Below, piece after piece: positions 15,074 to 23,138 of a stretch of DNA of 26,000 nt. The stretch is from JALHMQ01 sp964616395 (GTDB lineage: Bacteria > Pseudomonadota > Gammaproteobacteria > Burkholderiales > Burkholderiaceae_F). Numbering within the stretch: position 1 is the first letter of the stretch; each line of letters starts with the position of its first letter. The stretch spans positions 1-26,000 of the forward strand of contig CAZTUT010000026.1 in NCBI GenBank assembly GCA_964616395.1. Reading direction: 5' to 3'. The position numbers were made by a program, and so were the translations under genes. Under the pieces are notes generated by a model. That model ran no database searches. It was not told where the DNA came from and saw nothing but the letters and a program-made list of their open reading frames with translations.

Positions 15074-16291
15074 ATGGATCGCGCCGTCGCCCTGCTCTGC
15101 CTGATCATCTTTGGCAACGCCTTTTCGATCGGCGCCTTTCCGGTCCTTCTGCCGGAGATCGGCCGCAGCGCCGGCGTGGACGACGCCATGCTCGGCGCGA
15201 TCGCCGGCGCCTTCGGGCTGGCCCGCGTGTTTGCCGACCTCCCCGCAGGCCTGTTCATCACCCACCATCTGCGCCGCGCGATCGTGCTGGGCACGGCGTC
15301 GCTTGCCATCGGACTGCTGTGCCTGGCCTCGGGCGGACCGCCGTGGCTGCTGATCCTGGGCCGCGCGCTGTTCGGCGTCGGCCATGCGTTCGGCATGCTC
15401 AGCGGCATCACGGTGATCGTCCGGCATGCCAGCCGGCCTGGCTTTGCGCTCAATGCGCTGGAAATGAGCGCAATGCTCGGCGTGCTCGGCGGCATGGTGT
15501 GCGCCGGCTTCCTGCCGGCCGAGTGGCCGTGGAACAAGACGCTGCTGGTGGCAGCACTCCCTCAGTTCCTCGGGTTGCTGGCGCTGCCGGCACTGCTGAA
15601 GGCTGTCCCCCTCGAACCGCACGACGGTCGCCCGCGACCGTGGTTCTCGCGCGGGTATGTACCCGAGGGCCAGGACGCGGTCCGCTCGCGGCTTTCGAGG
15701 ATGACGTTGCTGGCGTTCGCCACGGGCGCCGTGATCGCGCTGACCTGGTCGGCGCTTGGCCAGTTCATCCTGCCGCTGCGCGCGGCGCGCGAATTCGACC
15801 TGCCCCGCACGGGCGTCTCGATGCTGCTGGCCATCCCGCAAGTGGTCGACGTCATGTTGCTGCTGCCGATCGGCGCGCTGGCCGACCGCCGCTCGCGCGC
15901 ACGCGTGCTCGGCACCGTGCTGCTGGTGCTGGCGGTCGGCATCGTGGCGGTTGCCTTTGGCAGCCTGCCATGGGTGATTGCCGGCTGCGTGCTGTTCGGT
16001 GTGGGGTTGGCGGCGTGGATGCTGCCGGTCGGACTGATCAATCGCGACAGCCCGCCGTCGCGCGTGGCGTGGCGCACCGCGCTCTACCGGGTCGGCGTCG
16101 ATAGCGGCGTATTCCTCGGCCCGGTGCTCAGCGGCGTGCTGGCCGAGCGCGGCGTGCTGTGGCTGGTGGGCAGCACGTGCGCCGGTCTTCTGGTGCTTCT
16201 GGGCATGGGTCTGCTGATCGAAGACCGCCGCGCGGCAAGCGGCGAGCCCGCGAACGCCGGCTCGCCAATGGGCGAGCAGCACCGGCAGTGA
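15074..16291 (+). CDS. Major facilitator superfamily transporter
   Basis: A 405-residue inner-membrane protein with about twelve hydrophobic segments in two halves around a cytoplasmic loop near residues 180-215 (rich in Arg and Pro). Typical MFS features are FGLARVFADLPAGL in the first half and GALADRRSRARVL after helix 8, a motif-A-like loop. It starts 21 nt after the aldolase stop and is the last gene of the plus-strand operon, so it likely exports or imports a pathway metabolite. Only a weak ribosome site precedes the ATG. Its stop is 5 nt from the convergent CinA-like gene. Substrate is unknown. Confidence 0.9.
   Translation: MDRAVALLCLIIFGNAFSIGAFPVLLPEIGRSAGVDDAMLGAIAGAFGLARVFADLPAGLFITHHLRRAIVLGTASLAIGLLCLASGGPPWLLILGRALFGVGHAFGMLSGITVIVRHASRPGFALNALEMSAMLGVLGGMVCAGFLPAEWPWNKTLLVAALPQFLGLLALPALLKAVPLEPHDGRPRPWFSRGYVPEGQDAVRSRLSRMTLLAFATGAVIALTWSALGQFILPLRAAREFDLPRTGVSMLLAIPQVVDVMLLLPIGALADRRSRARVLGTVLLVLAVGIVAVAFGSLPWVIAGCVLFGVGLAAWMLPVGLINRDSPPSRVAWRTALYRVGVDSGVFLGPVLSGVLAERGVLWLVGSTCAGLLVLLGMGLLIEDRRAASGEPANAGSPMGEQHRQ
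16260..16277. terminator. Perfect 7-bp stem-loop at the convergent gene ends
   Basis: GCTCGCC-AATG-GGCGAGC lies in the last codons of the MFS gene, 20 nt before the end of the convergent CinA-like gene. It is symmetrical and so could act on both transcripts. No T-tract follows on either strand, so it would be at best a partial terminator or a 3'-end stabilising hairpin. Confidence 0.3.
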
Positions 16292-16296
16292 CGCTG

Positions 16297-17124
16297 TCAG
16301 CCGGCAGGCAAAGGCAGCGCCGCCGTCTCCGCGCCCATCTCGCGCACGCCCTGCGCGATGATCTCGAAGGCCTCGTCGACCTGGTCAGCCGGACCCTTGA
16401 CGCCGAGCTCGATATGGCGCCGCTTTGGCCGGCCATCGCGGCCGTCGCCCACCGAGGGCAATGAGAACGCCCGCACGTCGGGAAAACGCGCCTCGACCGC
16501 CTCCATCAGCGGCACGATCAGCGACTCGGCGGTCTCGAACACCAGCAGCGCGCGCTCGGCCTGCGGCGCAAGGTTGAAGAACGCCGAATAGTGCGTGTCG
16601 AGCACCCATTCGATCATCGGCCAGGCCATCACCGGAAAGCCGGGCACGAACCAGTGCTGATCGACCGCAAAGCCGGCAATCCGGTTGAACGGATTGGGGA
16701 TGATGCGCGCGCCCTGCGGAAACTCACCCATCTTCAGGCGCTGGCGGTTCTCGACCGTGGTCATGTCGGCCGATCCCTGTCCCTTGGCCGCCATCTCGGC
16801 GCAGCGCTGCGCAATCAGTGCTTCCGCTTCGGGATGCAGCACGATCGGCCGGCCCAGCGCCGCCGCAGCCGCCTGTCGCGTGTGGTCATCGGGGGTGGAG
16901 CCGATACCGCCGCAACTGAACACCACTTCATCGGAGCCGAAGCTGTGCGCCAGCGCCGCGGTGATCGTGTCGCGCTCGTCGGGCAGATAGCGGGCCCACG
17001 ACAGCCGCAGGCCGCGCGCGCCCAGCAGTTCGATCACCTTGGCGAAATGCTTGTCTTCGCGCTTGCCCGAGAGAATCTCGTCGCCGACGATGAACAAGCC
17101 GAAACGCGGCGCCTTCTGGGTCAT
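16297..17124 (-). CDS. Molybdopterin-binding (MoCF/CinA N-terminal-like) domain protein
   Basis: A 275-residue cytosolic protein with the MoCF-biosynthesis/CinA N-terminal fold: FGLFIVGDEILSGKREDKH (8-26), VVFSCGGIGSTPDDHTRQA (67-85), then RIIPNPFNRIAGFAVD and WFVPGFPVMAWPM, as in CinA proteins. The C-terminal PncC nicotinamide-nucleotide amidase domain of full CinA is absent; instead about 100 residues with alpha/beta pattern complete it. CinA-type domains act as ADP-ribose/nucleotide pyrophosphatases in some bacteria; here the role is unproven. ATG 17124 overlaps the hydroxylase stop by 4 nt (ATGA). The frame is open further upstream, but that part lies inside the previous gene. It is the last gene of its operon. 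Confidence 0.88.
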   Translation of the reverse strand: MTQKAPRFGLFIVGDEILSGKREDKHFAKVIELLGARGLRLSWARYLPDERDTITAALAHSFGSDEVVFSCGGIGSTPDDHTRQAAAAALGRPIVLHPEAEALIAQRCAEMAAKGQGSADMTTVENRQRLKMGEFPQGARIIPNPFNRIAGFAVDQHWFVPGFPVMAWPMIEWVLDTHYSAFFNLAPQAERALLVFETAESLIVPLMEAVEARFPDVRAFSLPSVGDGRDGRPKRRHIELGVKGPADQVDEAFEIIAQGVREMGAETAALPLPAG

Positions 17125-18083
17125 GCCGTCCCCACCCTCATCATCCGTTTGAGACCCAGCCACTGCTGGGCCCAGAAGCCACCGCCGTAGTCGCGTTCGA
17201 CACCCTGCGGTGCGGGAAGCTGGTCGCGGATGCCGGTCGGCTCGACGGCCGGACGGAAGTCGGCGGTGCCGAACAGCACGTCCCACACCGGCAGCAGCAC
17301 CGCGAAGTTGCAGCCCTGATGGCGCCCTTCGTGTCCGACGCCGATCGCATGATGGCGGCGATGGAACAGCGGGCTGACGATCACGCGTCCGACCGGCCCG
17401 AGCGTCCAGGCGAGGTTGGCATGGTGCAGGCTCTGCAGCACGCGGGTGGCGATCACCAGCCCGACGAACTGCGCCGGCTCCACGCCGATGGCCAGCGCCA
17501 CCGCCGCCTTCACGACATCGACCAGCAGGTCATCGAGCAGGTGGTTGCGATTGTCGGCCCAGAACGACATCTTGCGCTGCGAGTGATGCAACGCATGCAG
17601 TTCCCACCACCAGCGGAACCGGTGCTGGCCACGATGCAGCCAGTAGTCGACGAAGTCGAGCACCACCAGATACATCAGGAAGCTCACCAGCGGGATGTCG
17701 GTGACGCCAGGCCACAGGTTGTCGAGCGCAAGCGGCGTGAAATCCAGCATGCGCAGGCCCTGCGTGACCTGCTCGAACAGCGGCGTCAGCAGCAGGAACA
17801 CGACGAGCGGGAACAGGCCCAACCGGTGCAGCAGCGTGTAGACGATGTCGACGCCGGTGCCGCGCCGGTCGGTCCAGCGCTCGGCAGGAAACAGCGCCTC
17901 GAGCGGACGCAGCACCAGGTACAGGCCGACCACCTGCAACAGCCCAAGCAGGAACCATTCGGTGGCCGTGTAGGCGTCTTCCAGATGCGCCATCCAGCCC
18001 ATCTGGTAGACGACCGGTTGCACGAGCGACTCGAACAGCGCTGTCTGCGCAGTGTCGAACAGGTGTTGCAACGTCTCCAGCAC
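17121..18083 (-). CDS. Sterol desaturase / fatty acid hydroxylase family membrane protein
   Basis: A 320-residue integral membrane di-iron oxygenase of the fatty-acid hydroxylase superfamily, expected to hydroxylate or desaturate a lipid. The histidine clusters are visible: HRGQH (150-154), HALHH (163-167), NRNH (178-181), LHHAN (219-223) and HRRHH (241-245), with at least four hydrophobic helices before and between them. Start is GTG at 18083 with GGAG 6 nt upstream. It lies 25 nt after the polysaccharide deacetylase-like gene and overlaps the CinA-like gene. The neighbours suggest an envelope or lipid-modification role rather than sterol synthesis, since no other sterol gene is present. Substrate is unknown. 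Confidence 0.9.
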   Translation of the reverse strand: MLETLQHLFDTAQTALFESLVQPVVYQMGWMAHLEDAYTATEWFLLGLLQVVGLYLVLRPLEALFPAERWTDRRGTGVDIVYTLLHRLGLFPLVVFLLLTPLFEQVTQGLRMLDFTPLALDNLWPGVTDIPLVSFLMYLVVLDFVDYWLHRGQHRFRWWWELHALHHSQRKMSFWADNRNHLLDDLLVDVVKAAVALAIGVEPAQFVGLVIATRVLQSLHHANLAWTLGPVGRVIVSPLFHRRHHAIGVGHEGRHQGCNFAVLLPVWDVLFGTADFRPAVEPTGIRDQLPAPQGVERDYGGGFWAQQWLGLKRMMRVGTA

Positions 18084-18108
18084 GATGACTCCGTTCCCGA
18101 TCGCTGCT

Positions 18109-18972
18109 TCAGCGTGAAACCTTGCCTGCGGTGCCCTTCGCCGCGGCCAGCTCGCGCGCGACCGGCGCGGCAGCCGCGTATTGCGGATGCTCGCGCAGCG
18201 TGCGGAAGCACAGGCCGCGCTTGCGCAGCCCGTCGATCAACGGATCGAGCATCGGCGCATACGGGTCCTTGCGCGACCAGATCCCCAGATGCGCGATCAG
18301 CACGTCGCCGTCGCGGATGTCACGCAGCGCGCGCTTGAGCAGCATGTCGTTCGGATAGCGATCCGACGGCAGTTCATCGCCGAGAAAACCTGCGGGCGCC
18401 CAGTGCACGTGCGCGTAACCGCAGCGCTGCGCTGCGGCAAGCGCGTTGGGGGTCGTGTATCCGCCCGGCGCGCGCCACAGCGGATCGAGCTTGCGGCCCG
18501 TCATCCGCTCGAACATCTTGTCGACGCGCCCGAGTTCCTCGCAGACCTCCGCCGGCGTCAGGGTCAGCGCAGTGCCGGCCCGTTCACCGAACTGCGGGCG
18601 ATAGCCGACCGCCCCTCCCTCGCGGTCGCCGGCGAAGCGTCCGTGGCGCCAGGTGTGCGAGCCGAAGGCGTGGCCCTCGTCGGCCAGCGTGCGCCAGAAG
18701 CCCGCCCACGCCGGATCGAGCGACGTGTCGCCCCGCGGCGTGGGCTCGTTGGCGAGGAAGAACGTCGCCTTGACCTGATGCTTGCGCAGGATTGCCGCGA
18801 TGTCCTCCGCGTGCCGCATGTTCCCGGTGTCGAGGGTCAGATAGACGGCACCCGCCGGACAGGCGGTGGCGGTCGATGCTGCAGCGACAGGGACGAACGC
18901 CGCCACGACCGCGGCCCCGCCGGCGATCGCGAAGACGGACCGCCTCCGCATGCGCCGCGGCGAGCCATCCAT
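18109..18972 (-). CDS. Exported polysaccharide deacetylase (NodB/CE4)-like protein, atypical metal motif
   Basis: A 287-residue protein with an N-terminal export signal: an Arg-rich segment (RRMRRRSVF, faintly Tat-like) and a hydrophobic stretch to about residue 36. NodB-type motifs follow: TLDTG (46-50), VKATFFLANE, HTWRH (106-110), WRAPGG (166-171) and LIAHLG (225-230). Motif 1 of CE4 enzymes is normally TFDDG, where the second Asp binds the metal; here it is Thr49. The two motif-2 His and motif-3 Arg are kept, so it may bind metal differently or act on another substrate. The frame opens at 19026, inside the previous gene; ATG 18972 fits a signal peptide better, but the start is uncertain. 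Confidence 0.85.
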   Translation of the reverse strand: MDGSPRRMRRRSVFAIAGGAAVVAAFVPVAAASTATACPAGAVYLTLDTGNMRHAEDIAAILRKHQVKATFFLANEPTPRGDTSLDPAWAGFWRTLADEGHAFGSHTWRHGRFAGDREGGAVGYRPQFGERAGTALTLTPAEVCEELGRVDKMFERMTGRKLDPLWRAPGGYTTPNALAAAQRCGYAHVHWAPAGFLGDELPSDRYPNDMLLKRALRDIRDGDVLIAHLGIWSRKDPYAPMLDPLIDGLRKRGLCFRTLREHPQYAAAAPVARELAAAKGTAGKVSR

Positions 18973-19009
18973 CACCCGGCCCACCCGCGTCGTGGAGCCG
19001 GGAGGCACG

Positions 19010-20008
19010 TCACTTCCACGGCGCATTGTTGGCGAAGAAGATGCCGTGCGGCGACTTGCCGACGGGAATAGTCTGGATCACCTTGCGCGACTCCAGGTCG
19101 ACCACAGCAACCGACTTGGCCCAGCGCTGCGTGACCCACAACTGCTTGCCATCGGCGGAGATCTCCATGCAGTCGGGCCCGTTCGGGATCGATATGTCGA
19201 ACTTCTTCTCCAGCGTCTGCATGTCGATCATGCTGACCGTGCCTGCGACCCGATTGGTGACCAGAATGTGACGGCCATCGCCCACCGGCCGGAAGTTGTG
19301 CGCCCCCTTGCCGGTCCGGATCTGCTTGACCGACTTGCGCGCGCGCCAGTCGATCACCTCGACGTAGTCCTTGCCCATGACGCCCACCAGCAGATGCTTG
19401 TCATCGGGCGTCATCCAGATGCCGGCCGGCAGGTCGCCCACCTTGATCTTCCAGGCGAGCGTCTGGTCGCTCAGGCGGATCGCCGCGACCTCATGACTGT
19501 CCTGCAGCGTGGCGAACACGAACTGGCTGTCGGCCGAGAAGATCAGGTGGCTGGGCGCATCGGGCACCTTGATCTGCCGCACCGGCCGGAAGCTCTTGGT
19601 CGGGCCTTCACCCTCGACCGCATAGACGTCCACCCGGTCGAGCCGCAGCGCCGCGGTGACAAACCACTTGCCGTCCGGCGAGTAGCCGAGCTGATAAGGA
19701 TCGGGAATGTCGCGCACGCGGCGCTGAATCTCGCCACTGATCGGGTCGAGAAAGTGCAGGTCGTTGCTGACCGCGTTGCCCACGATCAACGACTTGCCGT
19801 CGGGCGTGCGCATCAGGTGGTGCGGTTCCTTGCCCACCGGGAAGCGCTTGACCTCCTTGCGCGTGGCCGGATCGATCAGGCTGACGCTCGCCTCACCCGA
19901 ATTCAGCACCACGACCATGTTGGCACCCGCCGGCGCAGCGAGCACCGACATGCCGAGAGCGACCGCCGCGAGGGCGCCGCGTACCGTGCCAGACTTCCAG
20001 AAGGTCAT
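19010..20008 (-). CDS. Exported YVTN-type beta-propeller repeat protein
   Basis: A 332-residue periplasmic protein. The signal peptide (hydrophobic 11-25, cleavage near APAGA-NMV, residue 29) is followed by about seven blades with the repeating pattern of VVxxxxxSVSLIDxATRKExKxxxVG and xPDGKxLxVxN, for example NSGEASVSLIDPATRKEV, RTPDGKSLIVGNAVSN and ISADGKQLWVTQRWAKS. Such propellers bind or scaffold partners and are often near quinoprotein or cell-envelope genes; no catalytic residue can be named. ATG 20008 has GAGG 6 nt upstream. It is the first gene of a four-gene operon with the deacetylase-like, hydroxylase and CinA-like genes, and is divergent from the FecR-like gene by 219 bp. Confidence 0.9.
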   Translation of the reverse strand: MTFWKSGTVRGALAAVALGMSVLAAPAGANMVVVLNSGEASVSLIDPATRKEVKRFPVGKEPHHLMRTPDGKSLIVGNAVSNDLHFLDPISGEIQRRVRDIPDPYQLGYSPDGKWFVTAALRLDRVDVYAVEGEGPTKSFRPVRQIKVPDAPSHLIFSADSQFVFATLQDSHEVAAIRLSDQTLAWKIKVGDLPAGIWMTPDDKHLLVGVMGKDYVEVIDWRARKSVKQIRTGKGAHNFRPVGDGRHILVTNRVAGTVSMIDMQTLEKKFDISIPNGPDCMEISADGKQLWVTQRWAKSVAVVDLESRKVIQTIPVGKSPHGIFFANNAPWK

Positions 20009-20227
20009 GCCATTCCTCAGGATCAACGATTCGTCGAATTCTAACGATCCGACTTCGACGAGGGCCGACAAGGACTGCGTTCCGCGGCGTTTAGCACCCG
20101 GACGCCCGCGCCAGGACGCAGCCGCCTGCAACCAGATGTTTCAGGCTGTGCACGAAGCGGCCGGCTGGCGCGTTGAGCAGGTAAGCGGGCGCCACCCGGG
20201 CGCTCGAACGACCCGCCGAGGTTCCCT

Positions 20228-22159
20228 GTGACCGCCCTGTCTGCCGCCCTGTCTGTCGCCCTGATGCGCCCGTTCATTGCGCTGCTGCGGTGCGCCATCC
20301 CGGTTGCTGTCGGACTGGCTGTCAGTGCCGGCGCAGCGATCGCCGCGCCCGACGAGGGTCCGGCGCCGCCGGGGCGGGTCGGGCAGCTCAGCCTGTTGTC
20401 CGGTCCGGTCACGCTGACCGACGTCCAGACCCGCGAACAGCAGCCCGCCGCGCTGAACTGGCCGTTGACCTCCGGCATGCGCCTGACGACCGGCGGCTGG
20501 GGTCGCGCCGAAGTACGTATCGGGTCGCTGACGCTGCGTCTGGACGGTGATTCGGAGATCGACTTCAGCCGCATTGACGACGAGCTGATCCAGATGGTGA
20601 TCCGCCGCGGCAGCGTTGCGCTGCGCGCGCGCTCACGCGACCTGCTGCCCGAAATCGACGTCACCACGCTACGCGAGCGCGTCACGCTGGATGATGCCGG
20701 CCGCTACCGCGTCGATGTCGACCGCGCCGCGGGCATCACGGCGCTCACCGTGTTTTCCGGGGCGGCCCGCATCGCGGCCGATCGCCTGGTCTTCGATGTG
20801 CGCAGCGGCCAGCGCGGCGAGTTCAGCACGCTACCCAACACCGGCTTCGCGCTTCAGCCTGCCGCCCGCGATGCATTTGACGATTGGGTCGCCAGCCGCG
20901 AGCGCCGCGAGGAAGCGCTTGCCAGCAGCCGCTATGTGTCGCCCGAGATGACCGGCATCGAGGCGCTCGACGAGCACGGCACCTGGCGCAGCGTGCCCGA
21001 GTACGGCACCGTGTGGTTCCCGCGGGTCGTCGTGTCCGGCTGGGTGCCCTACCGCTATGGCCGCTGGGTCTGGGTCAGTCCTTGGGGCTGGACCTGGATC
21101 GATGATGCACCCTGGGGATTCGCGCCGTTCCACTACGGCCGCTGGGTCACGGTGAGCGGCGCCTGGTGCTGGGTTCCCGGCGCCTGGGTCGCCCGGCCGG
21201 TCTATGCGCCGGCGCTGGTGGCCTGGGTCGGCGTGCCCGGCGTCAGCGTCAGTGTCGGGCTGGGCACGGTCGGCTGGTTTCCGCTCGGGCCGCGTGAAGT
21301 CTACGTACCGCCCTACCGCCACCCACCGCGCTACGTCGACCGGATCAACCTGCCGCACGTCCCGCACGTTCGCGGCCTGCCTGTCGCGCCGCCGCCGGTG
21401 TACGTGAACCAGACGCCACGCGCCTCGACGTGGGTTCCCGCCGACGCGATCGGCCGCCACGAGCCGATCCGGCACCAGCTTGTTCCGGGGCCGGCCGACC
21501 CGGCGCGCTGGGTGGCCCGTCCCGTGCCACCGCCGTCCGTTGTCAACCCGACACGTCCGCTGCCGACGGTACCCGCGATCCAGGCGCCGCCCACGCCGGC
21601 CGATGGCGGTGCGCGGCCCCTGCCGCCCGTACCGTCACCGACGATGCCCGCCGTGCCTCCAACCGCGCCGCGCTTGCCCGATCGACCCGCCGAGATCGCG
21701 CCGCGGATGCTGCCGCCGACCGCCGGCCGCCCCAGCGATGAGCGGGCGCCCCCGCCGCGCATCGACATGCCGCGCCCCGATGCGCCAAGGCCTGGCGCAA
21801 TACCGGGTGCGCCTCCCTTTACCCCGCCGGCCCAGCCGGTCCAACCGCCCCAGCCCGCGGCGCCGGCGCCGGGCGCTGTGCAGCCGCCGACAGTCGCTCC
21901 GCCTGCGATGCCGCGCCATGACCACGTCGCTCCGCCGCCGCGCGTGGCACCGCCACGGCCACCTCAGGCGATCCCCGTGCCGGGACCGGACGCCCAGCGA
22001 CCGCCCGGCGTCTCTGCTCCCGATACCCCCGGCGGTGCTCGACGCGAGCCGCCACGGCGAGAGCCGCGCGCCGAGGGCCGGGCCGACCCCCGAAGCGATG
22101 GCCGCAACGAGGGGCGGAGTGATCCACGAGGCGACCTCGGGCGATCGATGCGGCCCTGA
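20228..22159 (+). CDS. Exported FecR-domain / DUF6600-type protein with Trp-rich core and proline-rich tail
   Basis: A 643-residue protein in three parts. A signal peptide (cleavage near AIAA-PDEG, residue 40) precedes a FecR-like beta domain (about 48-215). A Trp/Tyr/Gly-rich region (about 248-345) follows with repeated units such as YGTVWFPRV, YRYGRWVWVSPWGWTWID and HYGRWVTV, as in DUF6600 proteins. The last ~300 residues are mostly Pro, Arg and Ala, with a basic C terminus, and are probably disordered. There is no transmembrane anchor or sigma factor partner, so it is not a classical FecR anti-sigma regulator; a periplasmic or surface structural role is more likely. GTG 20228 has GAGG 6 nt upstream. 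ATG 20264 is an alternative giving a compact signal peptide (MRPFIALLRC). Confidence 0.85.
   Translation: MTALSAALSVALMRPFIALLRCAIPVAVGLAVSAGAAIAAPDEGPAPPGRVGQLSLLSGPVTLTDVQTREQQPAALNWPLTSGMRLTTGGWGRAEVRIGSLTLRLDGDSEIDFSRIDDELIQMVIRRGSVALRARSRDLLPEIDVTTLRERVTLDDAGRYRVDVDRAAGITALTVFSGAARIAADRLVFDVRSGQRGEFSTLPNTGFALQPAARDAFDDWVASRERREEALASSRYVSPEMTGIEALDEHGTWRSVPEYGTVWFPRVVVSGWVPYRYGRWVWVSPWGWTWIDDAPWGFAPFHYGRWVTVSGAWCWVPGAWVARPVYAPALVAWVGVPGVSVSVGLGTVGWFPLGPREVYVPPYRHPPRYVDRINLPHVPHVRGLPVAPPPVYVNQTPRASTWVPADAIGRHEPIRHQLVPGPADPARWVARPVPPPSVVNPTRPLPTVPAIQAPPTPADGGARPLPPVPSPTMPAVPPTAPRLPDRPAEIAPRMLPPTAGRPSDERAPPPRIDMPRPDAPRPGAIPGAPPFTPPAQPVQPPQPAAPAPGAVQPPTVAPPAMPRHDHVAPPPRVAPPRPPQAIPVPGPDAQRPPGVSAPDTPGGARREPPRREPRAEGRADPRSDGRNEGRSDPRGDLGRSMRP
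20232..20255 (+). repeat. Two exact 12-bp tandem repeats at the start of the FecR-like gene
   Basis: CCGCCCTGTCTG occurs twice head to tail (20232-20243, 20244-20255), and a degraded third copy follows to 20266. The repeats encode the xALS units of the N-terminal extension upstream of ATG 20264. Repeat number changes would keep the frame and only lengthen or shorten the signal-peptide n-region. Confidence 0.8.
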
Positions 22160-22459
22160 TCAACGGCTGCCGCAGCGAGAACGACTCAGGGTAACTCCGC
22201 CACCGCGCGGGCAAGCAGGTTGCCCACAGGCGCGATGCCGACAGGCGGCGGACTGGCGGTGGACAAGCGGCCCATCGGCGGCCAGCAAGCGGCAAATGAG
22301 CCCACGACAAGCGCCAGATACGTGCCCGATGAGCGGCGGACATGGGGCAGACGCGCAACCGCTCGTTTGGTTCGCCCGCATTCCCGCAGGCGCGCGTGCG
22401 TGCTAAAACTGCACCGTTGTCGCCGAATGAACGCCTCGATCCGCCCATCTGGAGCACGC
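22160..22459. other. 300-bp intergenic region, possible weak promoter
   Basis: No convincing gene on either strand. An open frame continues upstream of the lipoprotein start through this region, but its sequence is not protein-like. TGCTAAAAC at 22401-22409 could be an extended -10 for the lipoprotein gene, 50 nt before its ATG; the -35 position (TTCCCG, 22381-22386) is poor. No intrinsic terminator is seen after the FecR-like gene. Confidence 0.3.
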
Positions 22460-23068
22460 ATGCCGAACGCACTCCTGCGCCACCGCATCAGCCTTGCTGC
22501 TGTTGCCGCCACTGCAGCGTTGCTGCTGAGCGGTTGCGTGGCATCAGCCTCCGAAGACACGAAGGACGCCAAGGGCGCGCGAACGGTCAAACCGCAGGCG
22601 TCGCAGGCTCCTGCCGCCGTCGAGGTGGTTTCCGCGCAGTTCGGCGTCTTCGGCGCTGATCCGTCGGGCCGGCGGGTGTTGTTCGAAACCGATAACTTTC
22701 CTGCCATCACCGCCGCGCCCTATGGCTGGTACATCGTCTACAAGACCAGCAAGCCCACCGTGGTGTGGCGCGAGGAATTCGAACTTCCGGTGTCGCTCGA
22801 TAACTGGGGACCGGGTGAATCGATGGGCGTCTACACGATCTCGCCGGACCGCAAGACTGCGGTCACCGAGAGAATCGTGCCGACGCGCGTCGGCTTCATC
22901 GCCAACGAGTGGCGCTTCGCACCCGGCGATCCAACCGGTGCGCATGCAATCCGCGTCTACATCGACGGTCAGCTGATCCGCGACTTCCGCTTCCGCATCG
23001 AAGATGGCCCGGGCACCCAGCCTCGCGGCCCGTCGCCGCACGGCGGCCGGCGCGGCTCGACGACCTGA
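22460..23068 (+). CDS. Small secreted lipoprotein of unknown function
   Basis: A 202-residue predicted lipoprotein. It has a basic start (MPNALLRHR), a hydrophobic stretch and lipobox LSGC with the lipidated Cys at residue 26, followed by an Ala/Lys/Thr-rich linker. The mature part (about 55-190) looks like one beta-sandwich domain (VEVVSAQFGVFG, GWYIVYKTSKPTVVWREEFE, VGFIANEWRFAPGDPTGAHA, IRVYIDGQLIRDFRFRI). That ending recalls immunoglobulin-like or DUF-type periplasmic domains, but I do not recognise the family. The C terminus is Gly/Pro/Arg-rich. ATG 22460 has GGAG 5 nt upstream and places the signal correctly. It is convergent with hrpA (70-nt gap, no clear terminator). Confidence 0.82.
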   Translation: MPNALLRHRISLAAVAATAALLLSGCVASASEDTKDAKGARTVKPQASQAPAAVEVVSAQFGVFGADPSGRRVLFETDNFPAITAAPYGWYIVYKTSKPTVVWREEFELPVSLDNWGPGESMGVYTISPDRKTAVTERIVPTRVGFIANEWRFAPGDPTGAHAIRVYIDGQLIRDFRFRIEDGPGTQPRGPSPHGGRRGSTT

Positions 23069-23138
23069 TCGTCCGCCGCGCGCAGCCGCTCGGCGCCGCG
23101 CAGGCCGCATCCAGCCGTAGCAAAGCCCGTGCGACGGA

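Noticed and set aside
14639..16282. 547-codon minus-strand open frame opposite the aldolase and MFS genes
   Set aside because: Gln/Arg/His-rich composition and no recognisable fold; the plus strand carries clear family proteins.
20009..20227. Promoters in the divergent propeller/FecR-like gap
   Set aside because: A TAGAAT on the minus strand and a short ATTCG/CGAAT repeat (20029-20039) are present, but no -35 box lies at a suitable distance.
22186..22710. 174-codon minus-strand frame between the FecR-like and lipoprotein genes
   Set aside because: Overlaps the lipoprotein signal peptide antisense and lacks any family pattern or ribosome site.
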